From CAXSBR01 sp964236495 (GTDB taxonomy: Bacteria; Actinomycetota; Actinomycetes; Mycobacteriales; Jatrophihabitantaceae): a DNA stretch of 57,702 nt. The position numbers and the translations under genes are program-made. This document shows, piece by piece, positions 1-10,117 of the stretch; positions within the stretch are counted from its first letter, which is position 1; each line of letters opens with the position of its first letter. The notes below the pieces were generated by a model. That model did not search any database. It was not told the DNA's origin and worked only from the letters and a program-made list of their open reading frames with translations. The stretch covers positions 1 through 57,702 of the forward strand of contig CAXSBR010000022.1 of assembly GCA_964236495.1 (NCBI GenBank). Direction: 5' to 3'.

Positions 1-44
1 CCGCGCAGCTGCTCCGCTCCTCGGGCCCAGGGGCCCTGCGATGC

Positions 45-128
45 TCACAGCTGTTCCACTCCCTTCGTGATCAGGGCCAGCAGCCCGAACACCACGAGAG
101 TCAGCACGACGAATACGACGTCACTCAC
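45..128 (-). CDS. Small membrane peptide leading a kdp-type operon (27 aa)
   Basis: A 27-residue peptide starts at GTG 126-128, about 6 nt after a GGAGA ribosome site, and ends at TGA 45-47. It is one hydrophobic helix (VVFVVLTLVVFGLLALI) closed by the charged tail TKGVEQL. This helix-plus-KGVE(R/Q)L pattern is the small protein that usually precedes kdpF/kdpA of the high-affinity potassium P-type ATPase in actinobacteria; that is family knowledge, not proved here. Its stop codon overlaps a possible GTG start at 46-48 of another minus-strand frame that is open to the window edge, but those 16 residues do not look like KdpF, so the rest of the operon lies outside. It is too short for ordinary gene callers. 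Confidence 0.65.
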   Translation of the reverse strand: MSDVVFVVLTLVVFGLLALITKGVEQL

Positions 129-195
129 TGCGTCTCCATCACTCTTGGGGCTTCGACGAGCCCGTTACGGCCCGCGGGAATATCCGGCAGGCACC

Positions 196-242
196 TGCTG
201 ACTCAACACCGCAAAACCGCCCGAATCGGTGCTGAGTCAGCA
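196..242. repeat. Near-perfect 16-bp inverted repeat upstream of the kdp-type operon
   Basis: Arms 196-211 (TGCTGACTCAACACCG) and 227-242 (CGGTGCTGAGTCAGCA) match at 15 of 16 positions around a 15-nt loop. No T-run follows on either side, so a classical terminator is less likely than an operator or an RNA hairpin in the divergent promoter region. No bound protein can be named. Confidence 0.55.
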
Positions 243-356
243 CTCCTCACGCCCTTGCCGCCAAGTGCTCACGACTTCCATACGGGCAGTGGCAGGGCTG
301 CCAGCGCACTCTGGCGACGTCGGTCGCAATGTGGACGGCCGGCCGGTCGTTCGGAG

Positions 357-449
357 CGTCCCGGCCAGCCGCCTTCGCGCGTCGAAGCATCCCGGCCAGC
401 CGCCTTCGCGCGTCAAAGCGTCCCCGTCAGCTGCCTTCGCGCGTGGGAG
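357..449. repeat. Three tandem copies of a 31-bp unit
   Basis: Units at 357-387, 388-418 and 419-449 share the core AGCCGCCTTCGCGCGT (AGCTGCC in the third). The first two differ at only two positions and the third is more diverged. The period is not a multiple of three and no gene covers it, so it is not a protein repeat. It lies about 80 bp upstream of the methyltransferase start. Confidence 0.8.
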
Positions 450-532
450 CGTCGCTGAAGCGGCCGGCAACCTGACGACCGTCGACGCGCAAAGCGCCAC
501 ACTCAGCGAGCAGGGTTTGGCAGACTCAGGAC

Positions 533-1258
533 GTGGTGGAGCACAGCACATCGTTCGGGCAGGCCGCGGGGGTCTACAGCGCGGCCCGGCCGTCGTATCC
601 ACGCGAGGCCGTCGCCTGGCTACTCGGCGACGCTGCGCAGGTAGTCGACGTCGGCGCCGGCACGGGCAAGCTGACGCAGGTCGTGCACGACCTCGGGCGC
701 ACGGTCACAGCCGTCGACCCGGACGCGCGCATGCTGCAGCAGCTGGCGCGCGACGTTCCGGCAGTGGCGACGCACGTCGGCACCGCCGAGTCGATGCCGC
801 TGCCCGACGCCTGCGCCGACGCCGTCGTGCTGGGGCAGGCGTGGCACTGGGTAGACGTACCGGCCGCGTCGCAGGAGTGCGGGCGAGTGCTGCGCCCGGG
901 CGGCGTCCTCGGCCTCATCTGGAATGTCCGAGACGATCGGGTGCCGTGGGTGTCCGCACTCACCGACGTCATGCACGGCAGCAAGGCCGAGGACATGATC
1001 GCGCGAGGTGCGGTGAGCGTCGGTTCGCCGTTCCCGGCGCTGTGGGAGCGGCGCTGGGCATGGTCGCGCATGCTGCGTCCGGAGCAGATTGTCGACCTTG
1101 CGGCGTCGCGTTCTTACCTCATCACACTGCCCACCGCCGAGAGTGCGGCCGTCCTCGACGACGTGCGACGCCTGCTCGCGACCCACCGCGACACCGCTGG
1201 GCGGGACGAGGTGGAGCTGCCGTATGTGACGGCGGCGTTCCGCACGACCCGTCCCTGA
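533..1258 (+). CDS. Class I SAM-dependent methyltransferase
   Basis: A 241-residue cytoplasmic protein of the methyltransferase_11 type. Motif I is visible as VDVGAGTG at residues 38-45, the acidic residue after strand 2 as D62 (AVDP), and the post-motif region as AQAWHW and RPGGVLGLIW, typical of small UbiE/SmtA-like enzymes. It starts at tandem GTG codons (533 and 536) without a strong ribosome site. It stands alone between the kdp-type operon and the esterases. The methyl acceptor cannot be deduced; the WHWVD segment is common in actinobacterial enzymes of unknown substrate. The fold assignment is firm, the function is not. Confidence 0.85.
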   Translation: MVEHSTSFGQAAGVYSAARPSYPREAVAWLLGDAAQVVDVGAGTGKLTQVVHDLGRTVTAVDPDARMLQQLARDVPAVATHVGTAESMPLPDACADAVVLGQAWHWVDVPAASQECGRVLRPGGVLGLIWNVRDDRVPWVSALTDVMHGSKAEDMIARGAVSVGSPFPALWERRWAWSRMLRPEQIVDLAASRSYLITLPTAESAAVLDDVRRLLATHRDTAGRDEVELPYVTAAFRTTRP

Positions 1259-1290
1259 GACGGCCCCGCCGGTGCAGCGCGGACCACTGG

Positions 1291-1372
1291 CATGCAACGG
1301 ATGAATGCTTGCGTAATCTCTCTGCGTTTTCCACAACGTTGTAGAAACGCAGAGAGGTGCCATGCAACGGAT
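1291..1372. repeat. Long palindrome framed by 12-bp direct repeats
   Basis: Arms 1318-1329 (CTCTCTGCGTTT) and 1345-1356 (AAACGCAGAGAG) are perfectly complementary. Their loop contains a second palindrome, ACAACGTTGT, at 1333-1342. The whole is flanked by identical 12-mers (CATGCAACGGAT) at 1291-1302 and 1361-1372. It lies between the methyltransferase stop and the broken esterase and could act as a terminator, or be a small mobile palindromic element with a target duplication. Confidence 0.65.
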
Positions 1373-2415
1373 CAGTCGGCGCGGCCGGACCGGCGGCTCT
1401 GGTCCGAACGCCGGCCCGCCGAGTGGAGGGTTGCCGCCGTCGTGGTGGTGCTGACCGTGCTGGGCGGTTGTACTGCGAGCGGACACTCAGCGGCGGCGAC
1501 CCAGGCGGCAAACAGCACCGGGCTGATCGTGGCGAAGCCAGCTGTGTCAACGCACGCGCCCGACGGAGCCGCGGCACCACCCGGCACGGTGACAGCATCG
1601 GCAGGCTCGGCAGGCTCGGGTGCAGTGCCGCAGGGGACGGTGCTGAGTCGGGTCATCCCGGGTGGCGCGTCAGGTTTCACCGGTCGACCGGCGTGGATCT
1701 ACCTACCGCCGATACTCAGCGCGCATCCGAATACGGTGTTGCCGGTGCTGGAGCTGCTGCACGGCACCCCGGCGGCCCGCACGATTGGTTGACCGAGGGC
1801 CACCTCACCCAGGCCGCGAACGCCTTCGCAAAACGACATGACGGTGCGGCTCCGGTCATCGTTATGCCCGACATCAACGGATCCAAACATGCCGACAGCG
1901 AATGCGTCACCGTCTCCGGGCAGATGTCGAGCAGTATCTGACCGTGCAGGTATCGAGCTACCTACGAGCTCACCTGCCCGCCGAACGGGGGCAGCTGCCG
2001 CTGACGATCGCCGGGCTGTCCGAGGGTGGCATGTGTGCGGCGATGCTCGCGCTCAGACATCCGAGTGAGTACCCGCTGTTCGGTGACATGTCCGGGTTGG
2101 GCCGGCCGACAGTCGGGCGCACCGACGACCCGACACTGACGGTCCGCGACATCTTCGGCGGGTCCGCGGCAGCATACGACGCCCATGACCCGCTGTGGAT
2201 CCTGGCTCGACAGAAGTTTCCCGGCGTGGCCGGGTGGTTCACCTGCGGCAGCGGTGACGCCCACACGTGCGGCGCGCAGAGGTCGCTGGCCCCTGCTGCT
2301 CGTGCGGCCGGGCGTCGCGGTGACCACGTCGGTCGCGACCGGGAAACACGACTGGCAGCTGTGGTCAACGGCGTTACCCAAGTTCCTCACCTGGATGTGG
2401 GACCACACGCGTTGA
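1292..2415 (+). pseudogene. Frame-broken secreted alpha/beta-hydrolase esterase (lipoprotein)
   Basis: Three reading frames must be joined to recover one esterase. Frame one (to about 1768) has a lipoprotein signal (VVVVLTVLGGC), a Pro/Ala linker and YLPP...LLHGTP. A missing base near 1768 leads into GGPHDWLTEGHLTQ and VIVMPDINGS. Another missing base near 1918 leads into DVEQYLTVQVSSYL and the nucleophile motif GLSEGGMC. An extra base near 2308 leads into GVAVTTSVATGKHDWQLW, carrying the catalytic His, and the stop at 2413-2415. The same landmarks occur in order in the intact neighbour at 2512-3807, so this is a paralog. The likely role was a cell-surface acyl hydrolase related to the antigen-85/esterase-D fold. 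All three shifts fall in G/C runs, so sequencing error is possible. The true 5' start is unclear. Confidence 0.75.
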
Positions 2416-2511
2416 CGTACGGAAAGGCCTCAATCGGCACACAGCAAATGCCAAGGAAGACCGATCATTCTGACGTCGGCGCCCGTCAAGCGTGCCGTTG
2501 AGGAGTAAGAC

Positions 2512-3807
2512 GTGTTGAGTCCGACGTCACCGCTGGTGGTCATCGTTCTGTTCGCCGTCGCGGCCGGGTTCCTCGTATTGGTGGTCCGGGCGCGGCACCT
2601 TGTCACCAAGATCGTGAGCGGGGTCGCGGTGATCGCGGTGAGCCTGTTCACCGGCGCGGTTCTGGTCAACGACTCGTTCGGGTATTACACGACCTGGTCG
2701 GCCGCCTACACCGACAGCTTCGGTGGGGCCCAACGGGCACCGGCAGTCACCGTCGACACCCGAAAACCGGGCGTGATCGATACCCCGAACGGACAACTGG
2801 TCACCGTCAACATGCCCGGCCACGCAAGCCACATCAATCGGCACGGCTATGTGTACCTGCCGCCGCAGTACAACCTGTCGCGCTATCGCCACATCCGGTT
2901 CCCCGTGGTCATGCTCCTGCACGGAACCCCGGGCGGCCCATGGAACTGGCGTGAGCAGCTGCACATCGCGGCCACGATCGACTCGATGATGGCTCGACGC
3001 GACATCGGCCCGATGGTGTTCGTCATGCCCAACATCAGTTCCGGACGCGCCCAGGAATGCCTTAACTACGGCGCCGTACGCGACGAGACCTACGTCGCCA
3101 AGGACGTACCCGCCGACATCTCCCACCGGTTCCGGGTCAGCCGCGATCGGAGCCAATGGGCGATGCTCGGATACTCCTCGGGCGGCTACTGCGCGGTCAA
3201 CCTGGCCCTGCACCACCGCCGCGATTTCGGTGCCGTGGCCTCGATGGACGGCTACTACTGGCCTGCCGACGGCCCCGCAATCAAGCGCCTCGCCGCCGAC
3301 CCGCGCGCCCAACAGTTCAACAACCCGCTGGCCACCGTCGAACACTTGCCCCCCGCGTCGGTTCCGCTGCCGCAGTTCTGGATCTCCGCCGGCAGCGGCA
3401 GCGCCGACGACCTGCACGCCGCCGACGCCTTCGTCGGGGCGCTGCAGAACCTCGAACACGTCGACTTCGTCACCCAGCCCGGCGCCGCCCATAACTTCTA
3501 CGCCTGGCGCGATCAGATTCCGGGCGCGCTGGCTTGGCTGTGGCTGGCCATCGCTCCACCCTCGTTGCGCGTGGAGTTCCCCACCGGCGGCGCCGTCAGC
3601 AAGAGCACGGTCGCCGCCGACCCGCGCGCCGTGCGCAAACATCGGCCCGTCACGAGCGCACCCGTGCACCCGGCCTCTGCGGCACCACCGCCTACGGCGG
3701 CGCAGCGCGCCCCAACAGCGAGCGCGCCAGCCGCCCCGAGGTCCGCACGCCGCCAGGCCGGCACTAGGACACCCACGACGCCGAAGCCCACCACCCGCAC
3801 CGCGTGA
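2512..3807 (+). CDS. Membrane-anchored alpha/beta-hydrolase (putative esterase)
   Basis: 431 residues from a GTG start preceded by GAGGAG. Two hydrophobic helices (about 5-25 and 36-52) anchor the N-terminus. The hydrolase domain runs from about residue 110, with YVYLPPQYN, VVMLLHGTPGGPWNW (oxyanion loop), VFVMPN, the nucleophile elbow GYSSGGYC and a catalytic His in GAAHNFYAW. The domain resembles the esterase-D/antigen-85 family, so it probably cleaves or transfers acyl groups outside the membrane. The last 80 residues are a Pro/Thr/Ala-rich tail without domain character. It is a tandem paralog of the broken gene at 1292-2415. The substrate is unknown. Confidence 0.85.
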   Translation: MLSPTSPLVVIVLFAVAAGFLVLVVRARHLVTKIVSGVAVIAVSLFTGAVLVNDSFGYYTTWSAAYTDSFGGAQRAPAVTVDTRKPGVIDTPNGQLVTVNMPGHASHINRHGYVYLPPQYNLSRYRHIRFPVVMLLHGTPGGPWNWREQLHIAATIDSMMARRDIGPMVFVMPNISSGRAQECLNYGAVRDETYVAKDVPADISHRFRVSRDRSQWAMLGYSSGGYCAVNLALHHRRDFGAVASMDGYYWPADGPAIKRLAADPRAQQFNNPLATVEHLPPASVPLPQFWISAGSGSADDLHAADAFVGALQNLEHVDFVTQPGAAHNFYAWRDQIPGALAWLWLAIAPPSLRVEFPTGGAVSKSTVAADPRAVRKHRPVTSAPVHPASAAPPPTAAQRAPTASAPAAPRSARRQAGTRTPTTPKPTTRTA

Positions 3808-4164
3808 CCCGGCGGTCGACACTGATGCCGTGAATCAAACGCATCCCACTAGGGAGGGCCCGCATGCCCCCCGCAATGCCCGCACCCACGCAGACGTCAA
3901 CTCTCGCCACGAATGACCGCAGCAGACCGCTACGGATGAATGCATCGATGTCGACGTCGAGGTCGGTTTCAGGCCAGCCCGACGGCGGCCGCCGTGGTCA
4001 GGTCGCTGCCCAACGCCGAAGTCGACGCGCTCTGACGGGCGATGTGCATCGACATCCGGACGGTGATTCTCAATGGCTGCCGATCATCGAGATCGGACAG
4101 GTAGTTGTGCACGGGCTCCATCATGTCGATCTATCGGGCGAGCCCGTGATGAGTTCCCAGGTGA
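3808..4164. other. 357-bp stretch without a confident gene; weak minus-strand ORF at 3969-4121
   Basis: Between the esterase and the GMC oxidoreductase stop codon I find no recognisable gene. A 50-residue minus-strand frame (ATG at 4119-4121, stop at 3969-3971) would encode MEPVHNYLSDLDDRQ... ending LTTAAAVGLA. It has no good ribosome site and no family I recognise. It could be a short gene after the GMC oxidoreductase or the decayed tail of a lost gene. Confidence 0.35.
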
Positions 4165-5832
4165 TCACCGAATGCCCATGGATGCGCTCGGTCGGGCCAG
4201 GGACTGCCGCGGTGACGCCGGAGCCAGGGTGCCTGGGTGCTCGGCGGTGACCTCAGCGGAGAAGCCGCTGTCGGCCACGAGCTCACCCGCTGCTGCTACG
4301 CGAAGGGCCGTCGCAGCGATCGTCAGGGCCGGGTTGACTGCCGCGGACGACGGGAACACCGACGCGTCCACGATCCAGAGGTTGTCGACGTCGTGACTGC
4401 GACAGTTCGGGTCGACGACGCTGCTGGCTCGGTCGGTGCCCATCCTGGCGGTGCCGCACTGGTGCGACGTGGCCACCACACCGAGCTGTTGAGTGAACAC
4501 GAGGGGGTAGCCGGCTCGCTGGAGCGCCCGCTTCGTTCGACGAACCAGCTCGGCGTGCGGTTCCAGATTCGTCGGCTCCCAGTGCAGCCGAACCCGGTCG
4601 GCCTCATCGATCTGGACTCTGTTCACCGATAAAGGAAGGTCTTCGGACTCGACGAAGAAGTCGACGCTGCGCGCGGTGAACCAGCCCAGCATGCTCAACG
4701 GCACCCACCGTCGTGCTGCTTTGATCGTGTCGCCGTAGACCTTGCCCAGGCCCTGCACGTTGCCAAGCGGGAAAGGTCGGCCGGGTCCGGCGAAGTACCA
4801 GTCGTTGAGTCCTAGCGTCTTCTGGAATTGCATGTGGTGCGCCCGCCCAGGCCTCGTACCGACGACGAACGAACTGACGTGGGCCATGTAGTTGCGTCCG
4901 ACTTGGTCGGAACTGTTCGCCACGCCTCCTGGCAGGGTGGTGGTACGTGAACGCAGTAGCAGCGCGGCAGTGTTGACCGCGCCTGCGGCAAGAACGTAGC
5001 GGCCAGCGGTGATGCGCAGCGCCTGGCCGTCACGGCGGGCCGCCAGCGCCGTCACGCGGCGGCCGGTGTCGTCGGTTTCCACTCGTTCGACCGCGGTGTT
5101 GGTGAGCAGCTTGACCGTGCCTGAGCGCAGGGCCGGGCGTATCGCGCAGACATCGGCGTCGCCTTTGGCGTCGACCATGCAGGGGTAGGAGTCGCAGGTC
5201 TTGCAGAGCACGCAGCGGCCTCCGGTACGCCAGTCGACGGACTGGGGAAGCGTGAACGGCTTGAGGCCCTGCTTGGCGAAGCTGCGGGCTACCTTCTGGA
5301 TCGGTTTCTCGTGCGGCACGGCCGGCCACGGGAACGGCGTCGAGCGCGGCGGTTCGGTGGGATCTCCGCCGTCGCTGTGGACCCAGTACAGCGCCTCGGC
5401 GGCGGCGTAGAACGGTTCCATGTCGGCGTAGGTCACGGGCCAGGCCGGAGACTCTCCGTCTTTGAGCTGCACGGCGCCGAAGTCGGGTTCGCGGAAGCGC
5501 GGCATGGTGGCGCCGTACATCTTGCTGGAGCCGCCGACGTAGTGGTAGTTGCCGGGCATGAACTCGTGGCCGGTCGTGTCGTCGATCCACTTCTGGGAGT
5601 TCTTGTAGCGGTTCTCGATGTGCACGGCCCGCGGTGACCAGTTCTCCCGCTCTCGGGGTAGGAAGTCGCCCTGCTCGATGACCAGCACGCGCGCGCCGGA
5701 CTCCCGAAGCGCCCAGGCCAGGGTCGCACCGCCGATGCCGGCTCCCACGATGGCCACATCACACTCGATATCGCCGTGGAAGTCTGCGGAAACAACGCCG
5801 GGTGCACCGGCGGCAAAGATGTCCTCAGACAT
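4165..5832 (-). CDS. GMC-family FAD-dependent oxidoreductase
   Basis: 555 residues from ATG 5830-5832, placed 9 nt after an AAGG ribosome site; a GTG two codons upstream is possible but badly spaced. The Rossmann motif VGAGIGG lies at residues 29-35, a Cys-rich segment (CVLCKTCDSYPC) follows after residue 200, and the catalytic tail has SHQCGTARMG (H457) and AVNPALT (N500), the His/Asn pair of GMC enzymes. Members oxidise alcohols, often sugar hydroxyls at C2 or C3. There is no export signal. It ends the minus-strand run of island A and overlaps the old-yellow-enzyme remnant by 8 bp, so it is probably co-transcribed with the ABC importer. Oxidation of the imported compound is the likely role. 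Confidence 0.88.
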   Translation of the reverse strand: MSEDIFAAGAPGVVSADFHGDIECDVAIVGAGIGGATLAWALRESGARVLVIEQGDFLPRERENWSPRAVHIENRYKNSQKWIDDTTGHEFMPGNYHYVGGSSKMYGATMPRFREPDFGAVQLKDGESPAWPVTYADMEPFYAAAEALYWVHSDGGDPTEPPRSTPFPWPAVPHEKPIQKVARSFAKQGLKPFTLPQSVDWRTGGRCVLCKTCDSYPCMVDAKGDADVCAIRPALRSGTVKLLTNTAVERVETDDTGRRVTALAARRDGQALRITAGRYVLAAGAVNTAALLLRSRTTTLPGGVANSSDQVGRNYMAHVSSFVVGTRPGRAHHMQFQKTLGLNDWYFAGPGRPFPLGNVQGLGKVYGDTIKAARRWVPLSMLGWFTARSVDFFVESEDLPLSVNRVQIDEADRVRLHWEPTNLEPHAELVRRTKRALQRAGYPLVFTQQLGVVATSHQCGTARMGTDRASSVVDPNCRSHDVDNLWIVDASVFPSSAAVNPALTIAATALRVAAAGELVADSGFSAEVTAEHPGTLAPASPRQSLARPSASMGIR

Positions 5833-6161
5833 GTGCACTTACCTTCTTGTCGTCGATGGAGCGAGCCACGCGCTCGCCTTCGTGAACTGCTTCGAGCATC
5901 GACCCGGAGGCGACGGCGTCGCCCACCCGGCCAACAGCGGCACGCCCAGTTTCTTGAGCGCGAAGTACAGATTGTTCACCGGTCGGTGCCAGCCGGCCAG
6001 GATGACGGTGTCCACGTCGGGCACGGTGACGGGCTTCTCCGCCAGCCCGGTGCCGTGTCCGGCCATCACCACCCGGTTTCGTATTTCGACGTTGCCCACC
6101 GAGATCGGCTCGAACAGCGGCGACAGGTCCACCGCAGCGTCGGTACCAGCCGTGGCGGCCG

Positions 6162-6165
<4 letters not shown>
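5825..6165 (-). pseudogene. Remnant of an old-yellow-enzyme/dienoyl-CoA-reductase-type flavoenzyme
   Basis: The GTG start at 6163-6165 overlaps the upstream ATPase stop (GTGA). Residues 14-42 (LFEPISVGNVEIRNRVVMAG...) are the canonical N-terminus of an NADH:flavin oxidoreductase. They join directly to the extreme C-terminus of the same family (VDTVILAGWHRP...ALKKLGVPL), so roughly 500 or more residues are missing by an in-frame deletion. A single-base loss near 5930 then shifts the frame; the tail continues as RVGDAVASGSMLEAVHEGER to the stop at 5825-5827, overlapping the GMC start. The barrel, FMN and Fe-S regions are absent, so it cannot be active. The retained translational coupling shows it was once a full member of this operon. 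Confidence 0.8.
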
Positions 6166-8045
<1,880 letters not shown>

Positions 8046-8104
8046 CGGTGGTTCCCCTAGCTGCGCGGGCGGCTTACGGCTGCGGTCGGGTGTTGCGTTG
8101 GGGT

Positions 8105-9028
8105 TCAAGCGTTGTGGTCGGCAGCACGTCCTTCGCCCGAATTGGCCCGGGCGATCGAGTCGGCCAAGATGTTCGTGCCCACGGCCAGGATCCCCAGCAG
8201 GATGGCGGGCGCGACCACGCCCCACGGGTTGGCGGCAAGTCCGAGTCGGTTCTCGTTGACCATCACGCCCCATGAGGGGCTGGGTGGCTGCACTCCGAAG
8301 CCGAGGAAGTTCAGCCCTGAAATCAAGATGATGGAGAAGCTCAGCCGCAGGCCGGTCTCGACGGCCAGCGGCGTGACCAGGTTGGGCATCACCTGACGCC
8401 AGATGACGCTGCGGGCCGGTACGCCCCACAGGGCAACCGCTTTGACGAAGTCGCGTTCGCACACGTCCTGACCCGAGGCGTAGATGACGCGGGCAACCTG
8501 CGGCGCCTGCACTGCGGCCACCGCAAGCACCAGGATCCAGCTCTTGGCACCCACGACGCTCACGATTAGCAGCACGAACACCAGCTGGGGAACCGACAGC
8601 AGAATGTCGATCACGCGCATGATCGCGCCCCCGACCCGACCCTGGCGGTAGGCCGAGATGATGCCGAGCGCGGCCCCGACGGCCACGCCGAGGAACGTCG
8701 CGATGGCTGCCAGCCAGAGCAGGAACCAGCCACCGTGCAGCAGGCGGCTCCAGACGTCGCGACCCAGGCCGTCCGAGCCGAGTAAGCCGTTACTGCCGCC
8801 GGGCGGGCTGTACGGCGCGGAGGTGAATTCCGAGGCCGAATGCGGAGACACGAACGGGCCGATGACGGCGAAGGCGACGACCAACACCGTCAGGCCCAGA
8901 CCGGTCCGGCCACGTCCGGTGCGCAGCGCGGCCCCGGTGACGCGCCGAACGGCGCCCTTGCGCCGCACCGGCTTACTCGATGTCGGGCCGGGAACTACCT
9001 CGTCGGTGGCGGCGGGTGCGATGGTCAT
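8105..9028 (-). CDS. ABC transporter permease, DppC type
   Basis: 307 residues from ATG 9026-9028, with GAGG 7 nt upstream, 5 bp after the stop of the preceding permease. A first transmembrane helix at about 47-60 is followed by the typical periplasmic loop (SPPGGSNGLLGSDGLGRDVW), then five helices. The cytoplasmic EAA-type loop contains RDFVKAVALWGVPARSVIW, where the ATPase docks, and the tail is PPSPSWGVMVNENR. It pairs with the upstream DppB-type permease to form the membrane channel of the island A importer. The four importer genes lie head to tail and are probably translated together. Confidence 0.92.
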   Translation of the reverse strand: MTIAPAATDEVVPGPTSSKPVRRKGAVRRVTGAALRTGRGRTGLGLTVLVVAFAVIGPFVSPHSASEFTSAPYSPPGGSNGLLGSDGLGRDVWSRLLHGGWFLLWLAAIATFLGVAVGAALGIISAYRQGRVGGAIMRVIDILLSVPQLVFVLLIVSVVGAKSWILVLAVAAVQAPQVARVIYASGQDVCERDFVKAVALWGVPARSVIWRQVMPNLVTPLAVETGLRLSFSIILISGLNFLGFGVQPPSPSWGVMVNENRLGLAANPWGVVAPAILLGILAVGTNILADSIARANSGEGRAADHNA

Positions 9029-9033
9029 CTCGA

Positions 9034-10080
9034 TCACCTCGGGTATCTCTTGCGTGGGGTCACCAGCAGCACGGCCAGATCGGTGACGACGTTGAGCACG
9101 ACGTAGAACACCGACAGGATGACGACCAGGAACTGGATCACCGGCACGTCGCGGTTGGTGACGGCGTCGACGAGACTGAGCCCGATGCCGGGGTACTGGA
9201 AGACGGTCTCTACCAGGACGATCCCGCCGGCGAGGTAGAGCAAGTTCAGACCCACCACCTGGATGATCGGGGCCATGGCGTTGGGCAGCGCGTGCCGGAA
9301 GATCAGTCGACGCTGAGACACGCCCTTCAGGCGCGCCACCTCGGCGTAGTCGCTGGTCAGCGCGTCGATGGTCGCCGCCCGCGTCATCCGAAACACGTAG
9401 GGCGTGGTGACGATGATCAGCGTGACGAGGGGTAGGAGCAGCTTCAACGGTTCGACCAGGATGCCCTCGCCCGGCCTCAGGATCGACAGTGCCGGCAGCC
9501 CCAGTGGCAGCTGGATGGCCAGGATCAGCACCACAAAGACGCCGACGATGAACTCGGGCAGCGCGGAGGCGACCAGGGCGACCACCGACATGCCGTGGTC
9601 TACGGCCTTGTCCCGGCGCGCGGCCGCCAACGCACCGAGTGCGACACCGAGCACCGTCGACGCGATCGAGGCCAACACCACCAGCACCGCCGAGTTGGCC
9701 AACCGCGGTCCGATCACCGCCCACACCGGTCGCTGCTGAGTGAGCGAGTGCCCGAAATCGCCGTGCAGGAGCCCGGTGAACCAGGACCAGAAGCTGGCCA
9801 CCGGCGAGCGGTCCAGGCCCAGCTGGTGTCGCAGCTGGGCCACCCGGGCCGGTGTGGCCTGGTTTCCCAGGATCGCCGTCGCGGCGTCGCCGGGAAGAAC
9901 CAGCGTCGCGAAGTACACGATGACTGCAACGACGATGACCGAGATCAGCCCGGACAGCGACCGGCGCCCCAACAGCGACAGTGCTGGATGCGATCCGTGT
10001 AGTGGAGCCGACACCGACGTCGGCGGCGGGGGTGACTGGTCGGTGAGGACGTCGGTGGTGAGGTTCGCGCTACTGGTCAT
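9034..10080 (-). CDS. ABC transporter permease, DppB type
   Basis: 348 residues from ATG 10078-10080 behind a GGAGGT ribosome site. A cytoplasmic Pro/Thr-rich N-terminus of about 45 residues precedes six helices. LVLPGDAATAILG is the hallmark start of DppB-type permeases and HGDFGHSLTQQRPVW is the next family motif. The ATPase-docking loop is DYAEVARLKGVSQRRLIF and the tail is VETVFQYPGIGLSLVDAV. It is the first permease of the island A importer, 37 bp after the binding protein. Confidence 0.92.
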   Translation of the reverse strand: MTSSANLTTDVLTDQSPPPPTSVSAPLHGSHPALSLLGRRSLSGLISVIVVAVIVYFATLVLPGDAATAILGNQATPARVAQLRHQLGLDRSPVASFWSWFTGLLHGDFGHSLTQQRPVWAVIGPRLANSAVLVVLASIASTVLGVALGALAAARRDKAVDHGMSVVALVASALPEFIVGVFVVLILAIQLPLGLPALSILRPGEGILVEPLKLLLPLVTLIIVTTPYVFRMTRAATIDALTSDYAEVARLKGVSQRRLIFRHALPNAMAPIIQVVGLNLLYLAGGIVLVETVFQYPGIGLSLVDAVTNRDVPVIQFLVVILSVFYVVLNVVTDLAVLLVTPRKRYPR

Positions 10081-10117
10081 CTGTACCTCCGTCGGGGCCG
10101 AACCTGAGTGAGGCGAG

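Larger units (their letters stand above)
129..532. other. 404-bp intergenic region between divergent kdp-type and methyltransferase genes
   Basis: No convincing gene is present: the frames open here lack ribosome sites and resemble no family. The region must hold the promoter of the minus-strand kdp-type operon and probably that of the methyltransferase. It contains two structures annotated separately, a large inverted repeat at 196-242 and a 31-bp tandem repeat at 357-449. Confidence 0.6.

Noticed and set aside
2527..3822. Long open minus-strand frame (431 codons) opposite the esterase
   Set aside because: It mirrors the high-GC esterase codons, is rich in Gly/Arg/Val without domain motifs, and the plus-strand product has a full hydrolase signature.
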